From Permianibacter fluminis (GTDB lineage Bacteria > Pseudomonadota > Gammaproteobacteria > Enterobacterales > Permianibacteraceae), in assembly GCF_013179735.1 (NCBI RefSeq), contig NZ_JABMEG010000003.1:62001-126000 (forward strand): a DNA stretch of 64,000 bases. The letters run 5' to 3'. Both the position numbers and the translations under genes were made by a program. Of the stretch, positions 1 through 8,999 are shown piece after piece (position 1 is the stretch's first letter; the number at the start of each line of letters is the position of its first letter). Under the pieces are notes generated by a model. It had not been told where the DNA came from. It made no database searches and was given only the letters and a program-made list of their open reading frames with translations.

Positions 1-1
1 G

Positions 2-712
2 CCGTTGTCGCAAGTCGCGCGTATTCGCTACGAAGCGGAAGACGGTTTGATCTGGCGTCGTGATCGGTTGCCGACCATTACCGTGCGCTCCGATATTCCG
101 GATCATGTCCAGGCGCCGGATGTCACGATGCAGATTGATCCGCTGCTGCAAGCCATTCGCGACAAGATGCCGCCCGGCTATCGCATCGAAATCGGTGGCT
201 CGCTCGGTGAGAGTGTCAAGTCGCAGGCATCCATCAATGCCGGTATGCCGATGATGATTGCGGTGATTGTCACGCTGCTGATGCTGCAACTGCAGAGCTT
301 CTCGCGGATGACGCTGACCTTGCTGACGGCGCCACTCGGCCTGATTGGCGTCACCGTTTTCCTGCTGCTGTTCCGGCAACCGTTCGGTTTTGTTGCCATG
401 CTTGGCGTGATTGCGCTGGCCGGCATGATCATGCGCAACTCGGTGATTCTGGTTGACCAGATTGAACAGGACATTGCCGAAGGCATCACGCCGTGGGAGG
501 CCATTATCGGCTCGGCTGTGCGCCGGTTCCGGCCGATCATGCTGACCGCGCTGGCGGCCATTCTGGCGATGATCCCGTTGGCGCGTTCGGTGTTCTGGGG
601 CCCGATGGCGGTGGCGATCATGGGCGGTCTGCTGGTTGCGACCGTGTTGACGCTGCTGGTATTGCCGGCCATGTATGCGGCTTGGTTCAAGGTTCGCCGG
701 CCGGCGCACTGA
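2..712 (+). CDS. RND-family efflux pump inner-membrane subunit, C-terminal part (5' end outside window)
   Basis: The reading frame is open from the first bases, so only about the last 236 residues are present. They contain the end of the second periplasmic domain (about residues 1-75), then five hydrophobic segments at about 80-96, 104-122, 128-144, 176-194 and 199-229. This matches TM8-TM12 of AcrB/HAE1-type proton-driven exporters, including the family-typical MRNSVILVDQIE stretch between helices. The family works as a trimer in the inner membrane with a periplasmic adaptor and an outer-membrane channel; those partners would lie upstream, outside the window. The protein ends soon after the last helix, as is usual. 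Substrate cannot be told from this fragment. Confidence 0.9.
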   Translation, partial: PLSQVARIRYEAEDGLIWRRDRLPTITVRSDIPDHVQAPDVTMQIDPLLQAIRDKMPPGYRIEIGGSLGESVKSQASINAGMPMMIAVIVTLLMLQLQSFSRMTLTLLTAPLGLIGVTVFLLLFRQPFGFVAMLGVIALAGMIMRNSVILVDQIEQDIAEGITPWEAIIGSAVRRFRPIMLTALAAILAMIPLARSVFWGPMAVAIMGGLLVATVLTLLVLPAMYAAWFKVRRPAH

Positions 713-865
713 AACGGGCTGGCAAACGACCGTGGCTGACTATACTGAGGCCATGACCGGGGTGGGGATGCATGGCCAGCGATGAGCGATGACCGCCGAT
801 GTGAAGCGCTGCAAGGCCGGGCAGCGAGTGCGGCTCGGTTTGCTTCGTTGCCGCATTTGAAGGCT

Positions 866-2995
866 ATGCGAACGGCTACGCGAACGACTATGCGGACGAC
901 TGCGCGAGCCGCAGCGCTGATCGTAATGCCGATGGCGCTGCTGATGACCGTGCTGGCGTCGGCGTCGGTTTTTGCCGCCGATGCCGATGATCTGTTCCAG
1001 CTGGACTTGGATGATCTGCTGCAGATCGACATCAGCACCAGCATTGCCACCCGGCTGCCGCTGTCACAGCGGCAGAATCCGGCCATTCTGAGCATCATCA
1101 CCGCCGAAGACATCCGCGCCATGGGCGCCCGCGATCTGATCGATGTCATTCAGCGCATTCCCGGTTTCAATGTCGCCAAGGACATCGATGTCGCCGGCTT
1201 GGTCGTGCGCGGCCTGTTCGGTTTCGAGGGGCGTGCGCTGTTTCTGCTCGATGGCATGCCGCTGACCGAACTGGCATTTGGCGCTTATCCGCTCGGCAAT
1301 GATCTGCCGGTGCATCTGATCGAGCGCATCGAAATCGTCCGTGGCCCCGGTTCGGTGCTGTATGGCGGCGCCGCGGAAACGGCGGTGATCAACATCATCA
1401 CCTACAGCGCCGGCAATGAAGCGCGCATTCGCGATGGCGAATTGCCGAGTGCCAACGGCCACCGCGATCTCGGTGCCCGCTTTGCCGGCGCGCAGGGGCA
1501 ATGGCGCTGGCAAGGTTTGCTGTTTGCCGGTGACGGTCGTCGTTCCGACGCGCCGTATCGCTATTTCAATGAGCGGCCGGCGTTTGATCACAACGAGGCC
1601 AGTGCCGGCATCCGCAGCCGTTTTCTCAGCAGCCAGCTGCATTGGGGCCCGGACTGGTCGGCCAAACTGTTGTGGCAGCACTATGAAAACAACATCGTCC
1701 GCGGGTTTGCCGTCGATGACAGCCTGCCACCGGTCGAGCAGGCCGCGGCCATCGAGCAAGGCATTGCCGCCAATTTTTCACCTCTGCGTTTTGACAACGC
1801 GGTGCTGGAGCTGGACGGTCGGATTTATACCAGCGAAAATTTTCGCAGCGACATCCAGACCAGCCTGCAGCGCAATATCCCGTTCGAGCGGCCGAGCCGC
1901 GATGACGTCGGTATCCGGCGCCTGAAACTGACCAGCAACAACGTCTGGTCGTTCGGCAGTCAGCAATGGTTGCTCGGCGCCGAATGGCTGCAGGACGACG
2001 CCCGCATTCTGCGCACCGCCGATCCAGCCGAGCGCGACCCTGATCTCGTGCTGCGTGCCGACCCGGATGATCCGGGTAGCAGTCACGTCAGCCTCGACAG
2101 CATGGCACTGTATTTCAACTGGCAGCAGCAATGGGACGCATTGACGGTGTTTGCCGGTGGCCGCTATGACGACAGTGATGTCTACGGCAATCAGTTCAGT
2201 CCGCGCGTCGGCTTGACTTGGGTGCGGGACCGCTGGCACTGGAAACTGCTGAGCCAGCAGGCGTTCCGGGCGCCGCTGATCGCCAACAGTGCCTTCAGCC
2301 GGTTTGGCTACGACCCGAGCAAGCCCTACCGCGAGCCGGTGACGCCAGAGACGATCCGCGTGCACGAATTTGAGCTTGGCTATCTGGCAACCCCACAATT
2401 ATTTTTGAGCGGCAATCTGTTTTATCAGACGGTTGAGGACATCATCGAGTTTCGCTACAACCCGGACGCCGACGATTTGTATTCCGACAACGGCGGCAAA
2501 TTCGGCAGCTATGGCGCCGAGTTTGAAGCGCGTTACCAGCAGGTGCCATGGCGGCTGCTGATGAATCTGTCCTACGCCACGCCCAAGCTCTATGACGACG
2601 ACAATCCGTTTGCCTATGCCAGTGATCCGCAGGGCGGCGATACCTATCTGGCGCTGCATGAACCGGATGAATGGATTGGCATTCCCAGCCTGAAATTTTT
2701 CGCCAATCTGCAATACCAGTGGAATGACCGGGTGCATCTGTTCATCAATATGCTCTGGCTCAGCGAAAAGAATGCCGCGGCCGAACAGCCGTTTGGCGTC
2801 ACCGACACCTTGCCGGCGCAAACCCTGTTCGATCTGGGCCTGCATTACGACCAGCGGGCCTGGTCGCTGTCGGTCACGCTGCACGATGCCGGCAACGAGC
2901 GGCTGAACATCGTCACCCCGTATTACGACAGCACCTTCGACACCCTGCCCTACAAGGGCCGCGAGCTCAGTCTGGATTGGCGGCTACAGTTTTAG
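866..2995 (+). CDS. TonB-dependent outer-membrane receptor
   Basis: About 709 residues. I chose the ATG at 866 because it gives a normal signal peptide: arginines, a hydrophobic core, then a likely cleavage after VFA at residue 37. The frame stays open further upstream (ATG at 782), but that start would put 28 extra polar residues before the signal. A plug domain follows (about 65-170), with VRGLFGF, LLDGMPL and the typical IERIEIVRGPGSVLYGG block, then a long beta-barrel ending in phenylalanine, as outer-membrane barrels do. Receptors of this type import siderophores, cobalamin, metals or oligomers using TonB/ExbBD energy. The post-signal sequence (DDLLQIDI, then a VITAEDI-like stretch) resembles the broad BtuB/CirA-like class, but no substrate can be assigned. 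It is unlinked to ABC or TonB genes here. Confidence 0.9.
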   Translation: MRTATRTTMRTTARAAALIVMPMALLMTVLASASVFAADADDLFQLDLDDLLQIDISTSIATRLPLSQRQNPAILSIITAEDIRAMGARDLIDVIQRIPGFNVAKDIDVAGLVVRGLFGFEGRALFLLDGMPLTELAFGAYPLGNDLPVHLIERIEIVRGPGSVLYGGAAETAVINIITYSAGNEARIRDGELPSANGHRDLGARFAGAQGQWRWQGLLFAGDGRRSDAPYRYFNERPAFDHNEASAGIRSRFLSSQLHWGPDWSAKLLWQHYENNIVRGFAVDDSLPPVEQAAAIEQGIAANFSPLRFDNAVLELDGRIYTSENFRSDIQTSLQRNIPFERPSRDDVGIRRLKLTSNNVWSFGSQQWLLGAEWLQDDARILRTADPAERDPDLVLRADPDDPGSSHVSLDSMALYFNWQQQWDALTVFAGGRYDDSDVYGNQFSPRVGLTWVRDRWHWKLLSQQAFRAPLIANSAFSRFGYDPSKPYREPVTPETIRVHEFELGYLATPQLFLSGNLFYQTVEDIIEFRYNPDADDLYSDNGGKFGSYGAEFEARYQQVPWRLLMNLSYATPKLYDDDNPFAYASDPQGGDTYLALHEPDEWIGIPSLKFFANLQYQWNDRVHLFINMLWLSEKNAAAEQPFGVTDTLPAQTLFDLGLHYDQRAWSLSVTLHDAGNERLNIVTPYYDSTFDTLPYKGRELSLDWRLQF

Positions 2996-3052
2996 CCGGT
3001 GCTGGCCGTATACTCGCCACCATGCCCCCGCTGATGATGTAGCCGGAACCGG

Positions 3053-4093
3053 ATGAGCCAGCAATTCAGTGAACGTGCCCAGGTGCTGATGAAGGCTCTG
3101 GTCGAGCAATACCTGCGTGACGGCCAGCCGGTCGGCTCAAAAACCCTGGCCGAAGTCAGCAACCTCGGCGTCAGCTCCGCCACCATCCGCAATGTCATGA
3201 TGGAGCTGGAAGATCTCGGCTTTGTCCAGACCCCGCATACCTCGGCCGGCCGCATTCCAACCGCGCTTGGCTATCGGTTGTTTGTCGACCGGCTGCTGAC
3301 CGTGCAGTCGCTGTCGGAAACCGAAGTCGCACAAATCCGCGCCCAGCTCAAACCCGAACTCGAAACCACCGCCCTGCTCAATCAGGCCAGCAATCTGCTG
3401 TCGGAAGTGACGCACATGGCTGGTCTGGTCCGGGTGCCCAAGCGGCAGGTGCAAACCCTGAAGCATCTGGAATTTTTGCCGATTGGCGGCCGCCGGGTGT
3501 TGGCCGTGCTGGTGCTGTCGGACCGGGAAGTGCAGAACCGCATTCTGCATACCGATCGCGATTACAGCCGCGACGAGCTGCAAGTCGCCGCCAATTATGT
3601 CAACCAGCATTTCGCCGGCCGCGATTTGCGTCAGGCCCGCACCGAGTTGGTGGCGCAATTGCGTGCCGACCGCGCTGCAATGGACCTGATGATGGCCGGT
3701 TTGTTGCGCGTGGCCGAAGCCGCGCTCGACAGCAGCGAACCGCAGGACGATTTTCACGTCACCGGCGAACTCAACCTGCTGCAACTCGCCGACCCGGCCG
3801 GTATTGGTGGTCTGCGTGAACTGTTCGAAGCGTTTTCCCGCAAGCAACAAATCCTCGGCATGCTCGACAAATGCCTGGCTGCTGATGGCGTGCAGATTTT
3901 CATCGGCGAAGAAGCCGGCCAGCCCGGTATCAAAAACGCCAGCCTGATCGCCGCACCGTATGAAGTGAATGGCGAACGAGTTGGCGTGCTGGCAGTGATT
4001 GGCCCGACTCGGATGGCTTATGACCGGGTGATTCCGGTGGTGGATATCACGGCGAGACTGCTGTCGTCGGCGTTGACGAGTGATGAGAGTTGA
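3053..4093 (+). CDS. hrcA: Heat-inducible transcription repressor HrcA
   Basis: 346 residues, the usual HrcA length. The N-terminal winged-helix region (about 1-75) contains the conserved stretch from GQPVGSKTL through SSATIRNVMMELEDLGF to HTSAGRIPT. The rest is the GAF-like and dimerisation part. HrcA represses heat-shock operons by binding the CIRCE inverted repeat and needs GroEL to stay active. Its place just upstream of grpE-dnaK-dnaJ is typical. However, the spacer before grpE holds sigma-32-like signals and no CIRCE repeat, so the HrcA target is probably elsewhere, for example groESL. A TATACT hexamer at 3009-3014 could be its -10 box; I see no good -35. Confidence 0.95.
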   Translation: MSQQFSERAQVLMKALVEQYLRDGQPVGSKTLAEVSNLGVSSATIRNVMMELEDLGFVQTPHTSAGRIPTALGYRLFVDRLLTVQSLSETEVAQIRAQLKPELETTALLNQASNLLSEVTHMAGLVRVPKRQVQTLKHLEFLPIGGRRVLAVLVLSDREVQNRILHTDRDYSRDELQVAANYVNQHFAGRDLRQARTELVAQLRADRAAMDLMMAGLLRVAEAALDSSEPQDDFHVTGELNLLQLADPAGIGGLRELFEAFSRKQQILGMLDKCLAADGVQIFIGEEAGQPGIKNASLIAAPYEVNGERVGVLAVIGPTRMAYDRVIPVVDITARLLSSALTSDES

Positions 4094-4113
4094 CCTCGAA
4101 AAGGTATGCCACC

Positions 4114-4500
4114 ATGCAACAGCTAGCAATGATTCAATGGCTGATCGTGACCGTTCTCGTTGGCTGTATTGCTGCGGCGATTTCGTACTTTCCGAGCCAT
4201 TCGTTGGACCAGTCGACTCTCAATGCCGGCCCGCCGCGTTGCAGTGAGTTTGTTTACGGGTCAACTCGTAAGTCGGTAATGCTAGAGTTCGCGAATTGTC
4301 TAGCAGAAAAGGTGATGGCCCAAAAACTACCGGGAAAGGATTATCGAATCGATAAGACCAGACACTACAAGTACGGTGAAGTTTGGGACTTATCAGTCTC
4401 CGTTATTTCCAGGATGTGCTACGGAGAAGATATGCACTGGTATTTTGATTTGGACAGTTTAGAGTTGGTAGATCGGAAATCAATTGAGTGGATGTGTTGA
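4114..4500 (+). CDS. Orphan small membrane-anchored protein between hrcA and grpE
   Basis: I do not recognise this 128-residue protein. ATG 4114 is preceded by an AAAAGG ribosome site at 4099-4104. The N-terminus has one hydrophobic segment (about residues 6-24), so it is probably exported or anchored with the rest in the periplasm. Four cysteines follow (near CSEF, FANCL, RMCYG and the C-terminal WMC), which might form disulfides. Codon use is visibly AT-richer than hrcA or grpE. It begins 20 bases after hrcA and splits the normally compact hrcA-grpE junction, so it is likely a recent acquisition. Function unknown. Confidence 0.65.
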   Translation: MQQLAMIQWLIVTVLVGCIAAAISYFPSHSLDQSTLNAGPPRCSEFVYGSTRKSVMLEFANCLAEKVMAQKLPGKDYRIDKTRHYKYGEVWDLSVSVISRMCYGEDMHWYFDLDSLELVDRKSIEWMC

Positions 4501-4562
4501 ACGAGATATTAAGCTGATCACCGCTTGCATCAACCATTCCCGGTCGCAGGCTGCGACGGGGT

Positions 4563-4613
4563 CTGCGCTCAACCACCCCTAACCCCTCCTTGACAAGGAG
4601 GGGAATCAAAACG
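4563..4613 (+). repeat. REP-like palindromic repeat, copy A
   Basis: Head CTGCGCTCAACCACCCCTAA, then a perfect hairpin with arms CCCCTCCTT (4583-4591) and AAGGAGGGG (4595-4603) and loop GAC. Copy C repeats the same head and hairpin in the same orientation; copy B is inverted. Repeats with this form recur in intergenic regions of many bacteria, so it is probably a dispersed REP-type element rather than a private site. Confidence 0.75.
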
Positions 4614-4712
4614 CTCCGCGCGACTTCGCTGCTGCAATTCCGCAGCGAGTCGGCCGGGTTTGCGAAGCCCAGCATATCTCCTTCGGATACGACAGCATTT
4701 TGCGATTCGAGC

Positions 4713-4760
4713 TATTCCCCCCCTCCTTTTCAAGGAGGGGCTGGGGGTGGTTAAGCTCAG
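4713..4760 (-). repeat. REP-like palindromic repeat, copy B (inverted)
   Basis: Hairpin arms CCCCTCCTT (4720-4728) and AAGGAGGGG (4732-4740), followed by CTGGGGGTGGTTAAGCTCAG, which is the reverse complement of a diverged head of copies A and C. Copies A and B therefore face each other across about 110 bases, as in a REP doublet (REPIN-like) element. Confidence 0.7.
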
Positions 4761-4860
4761 TCTGCGCTGCCGTTTGCTAGCTGAACCATGTGCTGCGGCG
4801 TGTTTGTTCACAAGTCACCGTTCTGCCGTTGCTTTTCCAACTAGTCGACTCTGACGAGCG

Positions 4861-4907
4861 CTGCGCTCAACCGCCCCTAACCCCGCCTTGCCAAGGCGGG
4901 GGATCAG
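4861..4907 (+). repeat. REP-like palindromic repeat, copy C
   Basis: Head CTGCGCTCAACCGCCCCTAA, hairpin arms CCCCGCCTT (4881-4889) and AAGGCGGGG (4893-4901), loop GCC. Relative to copy A the central T-A pair is replaced by G-C on both arms. This compensatory change keeps the stem intact and suggests the fold is selected. Confidence 0.75.
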
Positions 4908-4936
4908 AATGGCCTGCCCGGCTGATGATTCATCCC

Positions 4937-4964
4937 CTTGAATCGCCGGCCAATAGCCCCATAT
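4937..4964 (+). promoter_or_regulatory. Sigma-32 (heat-shock) promoter for grpE
   Basis: CTTGAA at 4937-4942 and CCCCATAT at 4957-4964 are separated by 14 bases. This matches the RpoH consensus (CTTGAAA, 11-16 bases, CCCCATNT) almost exactly. It lies 65 bases before the grpE start, so grpE and probably dnaK can be induced by heat through sigma-32. Confidence 0.85.
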
Positions 4965-5028
4965 CCGGCCCCAGAATCGCCCGGAGCCATGACTACCGGG
5001 TACTGTTGTTCCGTCTTGAGGGATTTCC

Positions 5029-5613
5029 ATGACCACCGATGCCACGCCCAACCAACCGGGCCAGCCTGAGCCGACCGGCCAGGACAGCGCCGCGGCCAGC
5101 CAGGCCGATTTCCAGACTGATGTCGACAAGCTGCGGGCCGATCTGGCCAGCGCCGAGGAAAAGGCCAAGCAGAACTGGGAGCTGGTGCTGCGGACCAAAG
5201 CCGACGCCGACAACCTGGTCCGCCGGGCCGAGCGCAATGCCGAGCAGTCGGCCAAGTTCGCGGTCGAGAAGCTCTGTGGCGAACTGCTCGATGTGCTCGA
5301 TGGCCTCGATCAAGGTCTGGCACTGAAAGTGGAGTCCGATGAAGCCAAGCGCATGCATGAAGGTCTGGAGCTGACCGCACGCAAGCTGCTGGCGTCGCTG
5401 CAGAAGTTTGGCGTGGCGCCGGTCGAGGCGCAGGGCAAACCGTTTGATGCCAACGTTCACGAAGCCATGGTCGCCCAGGAAAACCCGGACGTGCCGGCCG
5501 ATACGGTATTGATGGTGCTGCAGAAAGGCTACACCCTGCATGGTCGCCTGCTGCGGCCGGCCCGGGTCATCGTCTCGCGCGGTCCGGTACAAAAAGTCGA
5601 TACCAACGCTTGA
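5029..5613 (+). CDS. grpE: Nucleotide exchange factor GrpE
   Basis: 194 residues. GrpE releases ADP from DnaK and so drives the chaperone cycle. The sequence has the family layout: a disordered polar N-terminus (1-30), a long charged helix that would form the paired coiled coil (about 30-95, including WELVLRTKADADNLVRR), and a C-terminal beta domain with the signature GVAPVEAQGKPFDANVHEAM and the end motif HGRLLRPARVIVS. ATG 5029 has GAGGG six bases upstream. A sigma-32-like promoter precedes it and dnaK follows in the same direction after 113 bases. Confidence 0.97.
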   Translation: MTTDATPNQPGQPEPTGQDSAAASQADFQTDVDKLRADLASAEEKAKQNWELVLRTKADADNLVRRAERNAEQSAKFAVEKLCGELLDVLDGLDQGLALKVESDEAKRMHEGLELTARKLLASLQKFGVAPVEAQGKPFDANVHEAMVAQENPDVPADTVLMVLQKGYTLHGRLLRPARVIVSRGPVQKVDTNA

Positions 5614-5636
5614 TCGGGTGCGCAATAGCCCCACTT
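5609..5636 (+). promoter_or_regulatory. Second sigma-32-like promoter, before dnaK
   Basis: CTTGAT (5609-5614, overlapping the grpE stop codon) and CCCCACTT (5629-5636) are spaced by 14 bases, the same as in the grpE promoter. Both share the string CAATAGCCCCA. The -10 deviates from CCCCATNT at one key position, so it is weaker by sequence. It would give dnaK its own heat-shock start. Confidence 0.6.
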
Positions 5637-5726
5637 TGTTTGCATGAACAGATTTTGTCATGGCCCGGTGCCGCGCTGAGGCGCCGCACCGGAACCGAAT
5701 TCCGAACATCGTAGCAGGAGTAGAAC

Positions 5727-7652
5727 ATGGGCAAGATTATCGGTATTGACCTCGGCACCACCAACAGCTGCGTGGCGATTCTCGAAGGTCAAAACACCCG
5801 CGTCATCGAGAACAGCGAAGGCGCCCGTACCACCCCGTCAATCATTGCGTTCAGCAAGGATGGCGAAGTGCTGGTCGGCCAGAGCGCCAAGCGTCAGGCG
5901 GTAACCAATCCGAAGAACACGCTGTACGCGGTCAAGCGTTTGATCGGCCGTAACTTCTCTGATGACGTTGTGCAGAAAGACATCAAGATGGTGCCGTACA
6001 AGATTGTTGCGGCCAAGAACGGTGATGCCTGGGTCGAAGTCGACGGCAAGCCGATGGCACCGCCGCAAATCAGCGCCGAAGTGCTGAAGAAAATGAAAAA
6101 AACCGCCGAAGATTACCTCGGCGAAGAAGTCACCGAAGCCGTGATCACGGTGCCGGCCTATTTCAACGACTCGCAGCGTCAGGCAACCAAAGACGCCGGC
6201 CGTATTGCTGGTCTCGACGTCAAGCGCATCATCAACGAACCGACCGCGGCCGCACTGGCTTATGGTCTCGACAAGGGCGGCCGTGGCGACAAGAAAATCG
6301 CCGTGTACGACTTGGGCGGCGGTACCTTTGATATTTCGATTATCGAAATCGGCGAAGTCGACGGCGAAAAAACCTTTGAAGTGCTGTCGACCAATGGCGA
6401 CACCTTCCTCGGTGGCGAAGACTTTGACATGCGTGTCATCGAGTACCTCGTTGCCGAATTCAAGAAAGAATCGGGCATGGATCTGCACGGCGATGCACTT
6501 GCCATGCAACGGCTGAAAGAGGCTGCAGAAAAGGCCAAGATTGAACTGTCGTCGTCGACCCAGACCGACGTCAACCTGCCGTACATCACGGCTGATGCCA
6601 CCGGTCCGAAGCACTTGGTGATCAAGCTGACTCGCGCCAAACTGGAATCGCTGGTCGATGAACTGGTCCAGCGCACCATTGATCCGGTCAAGACCGCGAT
6701 CAAGGACGCCGGTCTGAATGTCAAAGACATCGACGAAGTGATCCTCGTCGGCGGTCAAACCCGGATGCCGAAAGTGCAGGCGCTGGTGACCGAGTTCTTC
6801 GGCAAAGAGCCGCGCAAAGACGTCAACCCGGATGAAGCGGTGGCCGTTGGTGCCGCGATTCAAGGCGCGGTGCTGTCAGGCGATGTCCGCGACGTGCTGC
6901 TGCTTGACGTGACCCCGCTGAGCCTGGGTATCGAAACCATGGGTGGCGTGATGACGGTGATGATCGAAAAGAACACCACCATCCCGACCAAGAAATCGCA
7001 GGTTTATTCGACCGCGGATGACAACCAGAATGCGGTGACCGTGCATGTGCTGCAGGGTGAGCGCAAGATGGCCAGCCAGAACAAGTCGCTCGGCAAGTTC
7101 GATCTGGCCGGCATTCCGCCGGCACCGCGCGGCACGCCGCAAATCGAAGTGACCTTCGATATCGACGCCAACGGCATCATGCACGTGTCGGCCATCGACA
7201 AGGCCACCGGCAAGCAGCAGAAGATCGAGATCAAGGCCAACTCGGGTCTGACCGAAGACGAAATCGCCCGCATGGTGCGCGACGCCGAAGCGCATGCCGA
7301 CGAAGACCGCAAGTTCCAGGAACTGGTCGAGTCGCGCAACCGCGCCGATGCAATGATCCACGCCAGCCGCAAGGCGTTGAGCGATGAAGCCATCAAGGTT
7401 GAAGCCGGCGAGAAAGAAAGCATCGAAGCGGCGATCAAGGATCTGGAAGCGGCGCTGAAAGGCGACGACAAGGCCGAGATCGATGCCAAGAGCGAAGCGC
7501 TGGCAAAAGCCTCGAGCAAGATCGGCGAGCGCATGTATCAAAACGCTGGCGCCGCCGGCGGTGCCGAGCAGGCGCAAGCGGCTGGCGACGCCCCGAAGAA
7601 CGACGGCGAGTTTGTTGACGCCGAGTTCGAGGAAGTCAAAGACAAGAAGTAA
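5727..7652 (+). CDS. dnaK: Chaperone DnaK (Hsp70)
   Basis: 641 residues, close to the E. coli length. The nucleotide-binding domain starts with [13 protein letters not shown] and carries the phosphate-2 loop [14 protein letters not shown] and the [11 protein letters not shown] adenosine motif. The interdomain linker region has the family-typical [19 protein letters not shown]. The substrate-binding beta domain and helical lid follow, ending in the acidic tail [14 protein letters not shown]. It binds unfolded segments in an ATP cycle with DnaJ and GrpE, both encoded next to it. AGGAG lies eight bases before ATG 5727. Confidence 0.99.
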   Translation: MGKIIGIDLGTTNSCVAILEGQNTRVIENSEGARTTPSIIAFSKDGEVLVGQSAKRQAVTNPKNTLYAVKRLIGRNFSDDVVQKDIKMVPYKIVAAKNGDAWVEVDGKPMAPPQISAEVLKKMKKTAEDYLGEEVTEAVITVPAYFNDSQRQATKDAGRIAGLDVKRIINEPTAAALAYGLDKGGRGDKKIAVYDLGGGTFDISIIEIGEVDGEKTFEVLSTNGDTFLGGEDFDMRVIEYLVAEFKKESGMDLHGDALAMQRLKEAAEKAKIELSSSTQTDVNLPYITADATGPKHLVIKLTRAKLESLVDELVQRTIDPVKTAIKDAGLNVKDIDEVILVGGQTRMPKVQALVTEFFGKEPRKDVNPDEAVAVGAAIQGAVLSGDVRDVLLLDVTPLSLGIETMGGVMTVMIEKNTTIPTKKSQVYSTADDNQNAVTVHVLQGERKMASQNKSLGKFDLAGIPPAPRGTPQIEVTFDIDANGIMHVSAIDKATGKQQKIEIKANSGLTEDEIARMVRDAEAHADEDRKFQELVESRNRADAMIHASRKALSDEAIKVEAGEKESIEAAIKDLEAALKGDDKAEIDAKSEALAKASSKIGERMYQNAGAAGGAEQAQAAGDAPKNDGEFVDAEFEEVKDKK

Positions 7653-7739
7653 TGTACCACCTTCCCGTGTCAGGGGAGTGCTGGGGTGTGGGCCGCTTGC
7701 GTAGTGAGCGGCTCGCACAACTTCTTCGATTACAAGTGC

Positions 7740-7769
7740 GGCGGATCCGGTCTTCGACCTTGATCCGCC
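7740..7769. repeat. Two-storey hairpin in the dnaK-dnaJ spacer
   Basis: Outer arms GGCGGATC (7740-7747) and GATCCGCC (7762-7769) enclose inner arms GGTC (7749-7752) and GACC (7756-7759) with loop TTC. It sits 30 bases before the dnaJ start and could be a leader structure of dnaJ or a member of a dispersed repeat family. A weakly REP-like GC-rich block (about 7664-7700) lies just upstream. No U-tract follows, so it is not a simple terminator. Confidence 0.55.
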
Positions 7770-7799
7770 CTACGTCTATATGGGGTTTTGCTTTCGACT

Positions 7800-8942
7800 A
7801 TGGCTAAACGCGATTACTACGACGTGCTCGGCGTGGCGAAAAATGCCGATGCGGCGGAATTGAAAACCGCCTATCGCAAACTCGCCATGAAATACCATCC
7901 GGATCGCAATCCGGATGCCAAGGACGCCGAAGAGAAATTCAAGGAAGCGAAGGAAGCCTACGAAATTCTGTCGGATGACGACAAACGCGCGGCCTACGAT
8001 CGCCACGGCCATGCCGGTGTCGATCCGAACATGGCCGGTGGTCGTGGCGGCGGCGATCCGTTTGGTAACGCGTCGTTCCAGGATATTTTCGGCGATGTGT
8101 TCGGTGACATTTTTGGCACCGGTCGCGGCGGTGGTGGTGGCGGTCGCGCGGCGCGCGGCGCCGATCTGCGTTACAACCTTGAACTGAGTCTGGAAGAAGC
8201 GGTACGCGGCACCAAAGTCGAGCTGCGGGTTCCGAGCTGGCAGCGCTGCGATACCTGCACCGGTTCCGGCGCCAAAAAAGGTTCATCACCGATTACCTGC
8301 AACACCTGCGGCGGTGCCGGCCAGGTCCGGATGTCGCAAGGCTTTTTCTCGATTCAGCAAAGCTGTCCGCAATGCCATGGTCGCGGCACCGTGATCAAGG
8401 ATCCTTGCGGCAGCTGCCATGGTCAGGGTCGTATCCAGAAAGAGCGAACCTTGTCGGTCAAGGTGCCAGCTGGTGTCGACAACGGCGATCGCATTCGCTT
8501 GTCCGGCGAAGGGGAAGCGGGCGTGGCCGGCGCGGCGCCCGGTGATTTGTATGTGCACATACACGTCAAGGAACACCCGATTTTCCAGCGCGAGGAAAAC
8601 AATCTGTTCTGCGAAGTGCCGGTCAGTTTCGGCACGGCCGCACTGGGCGGCGAAGTCGAAGTGCCGACACTCGATGGCCGGGTCATGCTGAAAGTGCCGG
8701 CCGAAACCCAAACCGGCAAACTGTTCCGTTTGCGTGGCAAGGGCGTGGTGCCGATGCGCGGCGGCAGCCCTGGCGATCTGATGTGCCGGGTGGTGATCGA
8801 GACGCCGGTCAAACTGAACAGCAAACAAAAGGCGCTGCTGGAGGAGTTTGAAAAAGCCTTGAACGAAGAACCCAATCACAACCCGCGCGCCAGTTCCTGG
8901 TTCGATGGTGTGAAAGCGTTTTTTGACGACTTGCGCAAATGA
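7800..8942 (+). CDS. dnaJ: Chaperone DnaJ (Hsp40)
   Basis: 380 residues from ATG 7800. I preferred this over the TTG at 7788 because [12 protein letters not shown] is the universal DnaJ start. The J domain (1-70) has the HPD motif at residues 33-35 that stimulates DnaK ATPase. A glycine/phenylalanine-rich linker (about 75-120) follows, then four zinc motifs ([32 protein letters not shown]), then the two C-terminal substrate-binding domains. It is the last gene of the cluster and is followed by a strong terminator. Confidence 0.98.
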   Translation: MAKRDYYDVLGVAKNADAAELKTAYRKLAMKYHPDRNPDAKDAEEKFKEAKEAYEILSDDDKRAAYDRHGHAGVDPNMAGGRGGGDPFGNASFQDIFGDVFGDIFGTGRGGGGGGRAARGADLRYNLELSLEEAVRGTKVELRVPSWQRCDTCTGSGAKKGSSPITCNTCGGAGQVRMSQGFFSIQQSCPQCHGRGTVIKDPCGSCHGQGRIQKERTLSVKVPAGVDNGDRIRLSGEGEAGVAGAAPGDLYVHIHVKEHPIFQREENNLFCEVPVSFGTAALGGEVEVPTLDGRVMLKVPAETQTGKLFRLRGKGVVPMRGGSPGDLMCRVVIETPVKLNSKQKALLEEFEKALNEEPNHNPRASSWFDGVKAFFDDLRK

Positions 8943-8958
8943 GTCAACGCTGACTGAC

Positions 8959-8984
8959 AAAAAGGCCGCTATTGCGGCCTTTTT
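8959..8984 (+). terminator. Rho-independent terminator after dnaJ
   Basis: AAAAAGGCCGC, loop TATT, GCGGCCTTTTT. The flanking A and T runs make it work in both directions, so it can also end the convergent gene 9000-10043. Confidence 0.9.
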
Positions 8985-8999
8985 CTACTTGCGATCGAA

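Larger units (their letters stand above)
4501..5028. other. Repeat-filled spacer between the orphan gene and grpE
   Basis: This 528-base stretch contains no convincing gene. It holds three copies of a palindromic repeat (listed separately) and, near its right end, a sigma-32-like promoter for grpE. Short open frames across it arise from the repeats themselves and have no homologous look. No CIRCE element was found. Confidence 0.7.

Noticed and set aside
178-1149. Long minus-strand open frame of 323 codons
   Set aside because: It is antisense to the RND and TonB-receptor genes, has no coherent domain, and is rich in Ala/Arg/Ser as expected for the shadow of GC-rich coding sequence.
7670-7685. 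GAGTGCT half-site resembling CIRCE downstream of dnaK
   Set aside because: The matching left half TTAGCACTC is missing at the required spacing, and the place is downstream of dnaK rather than at a promoter.
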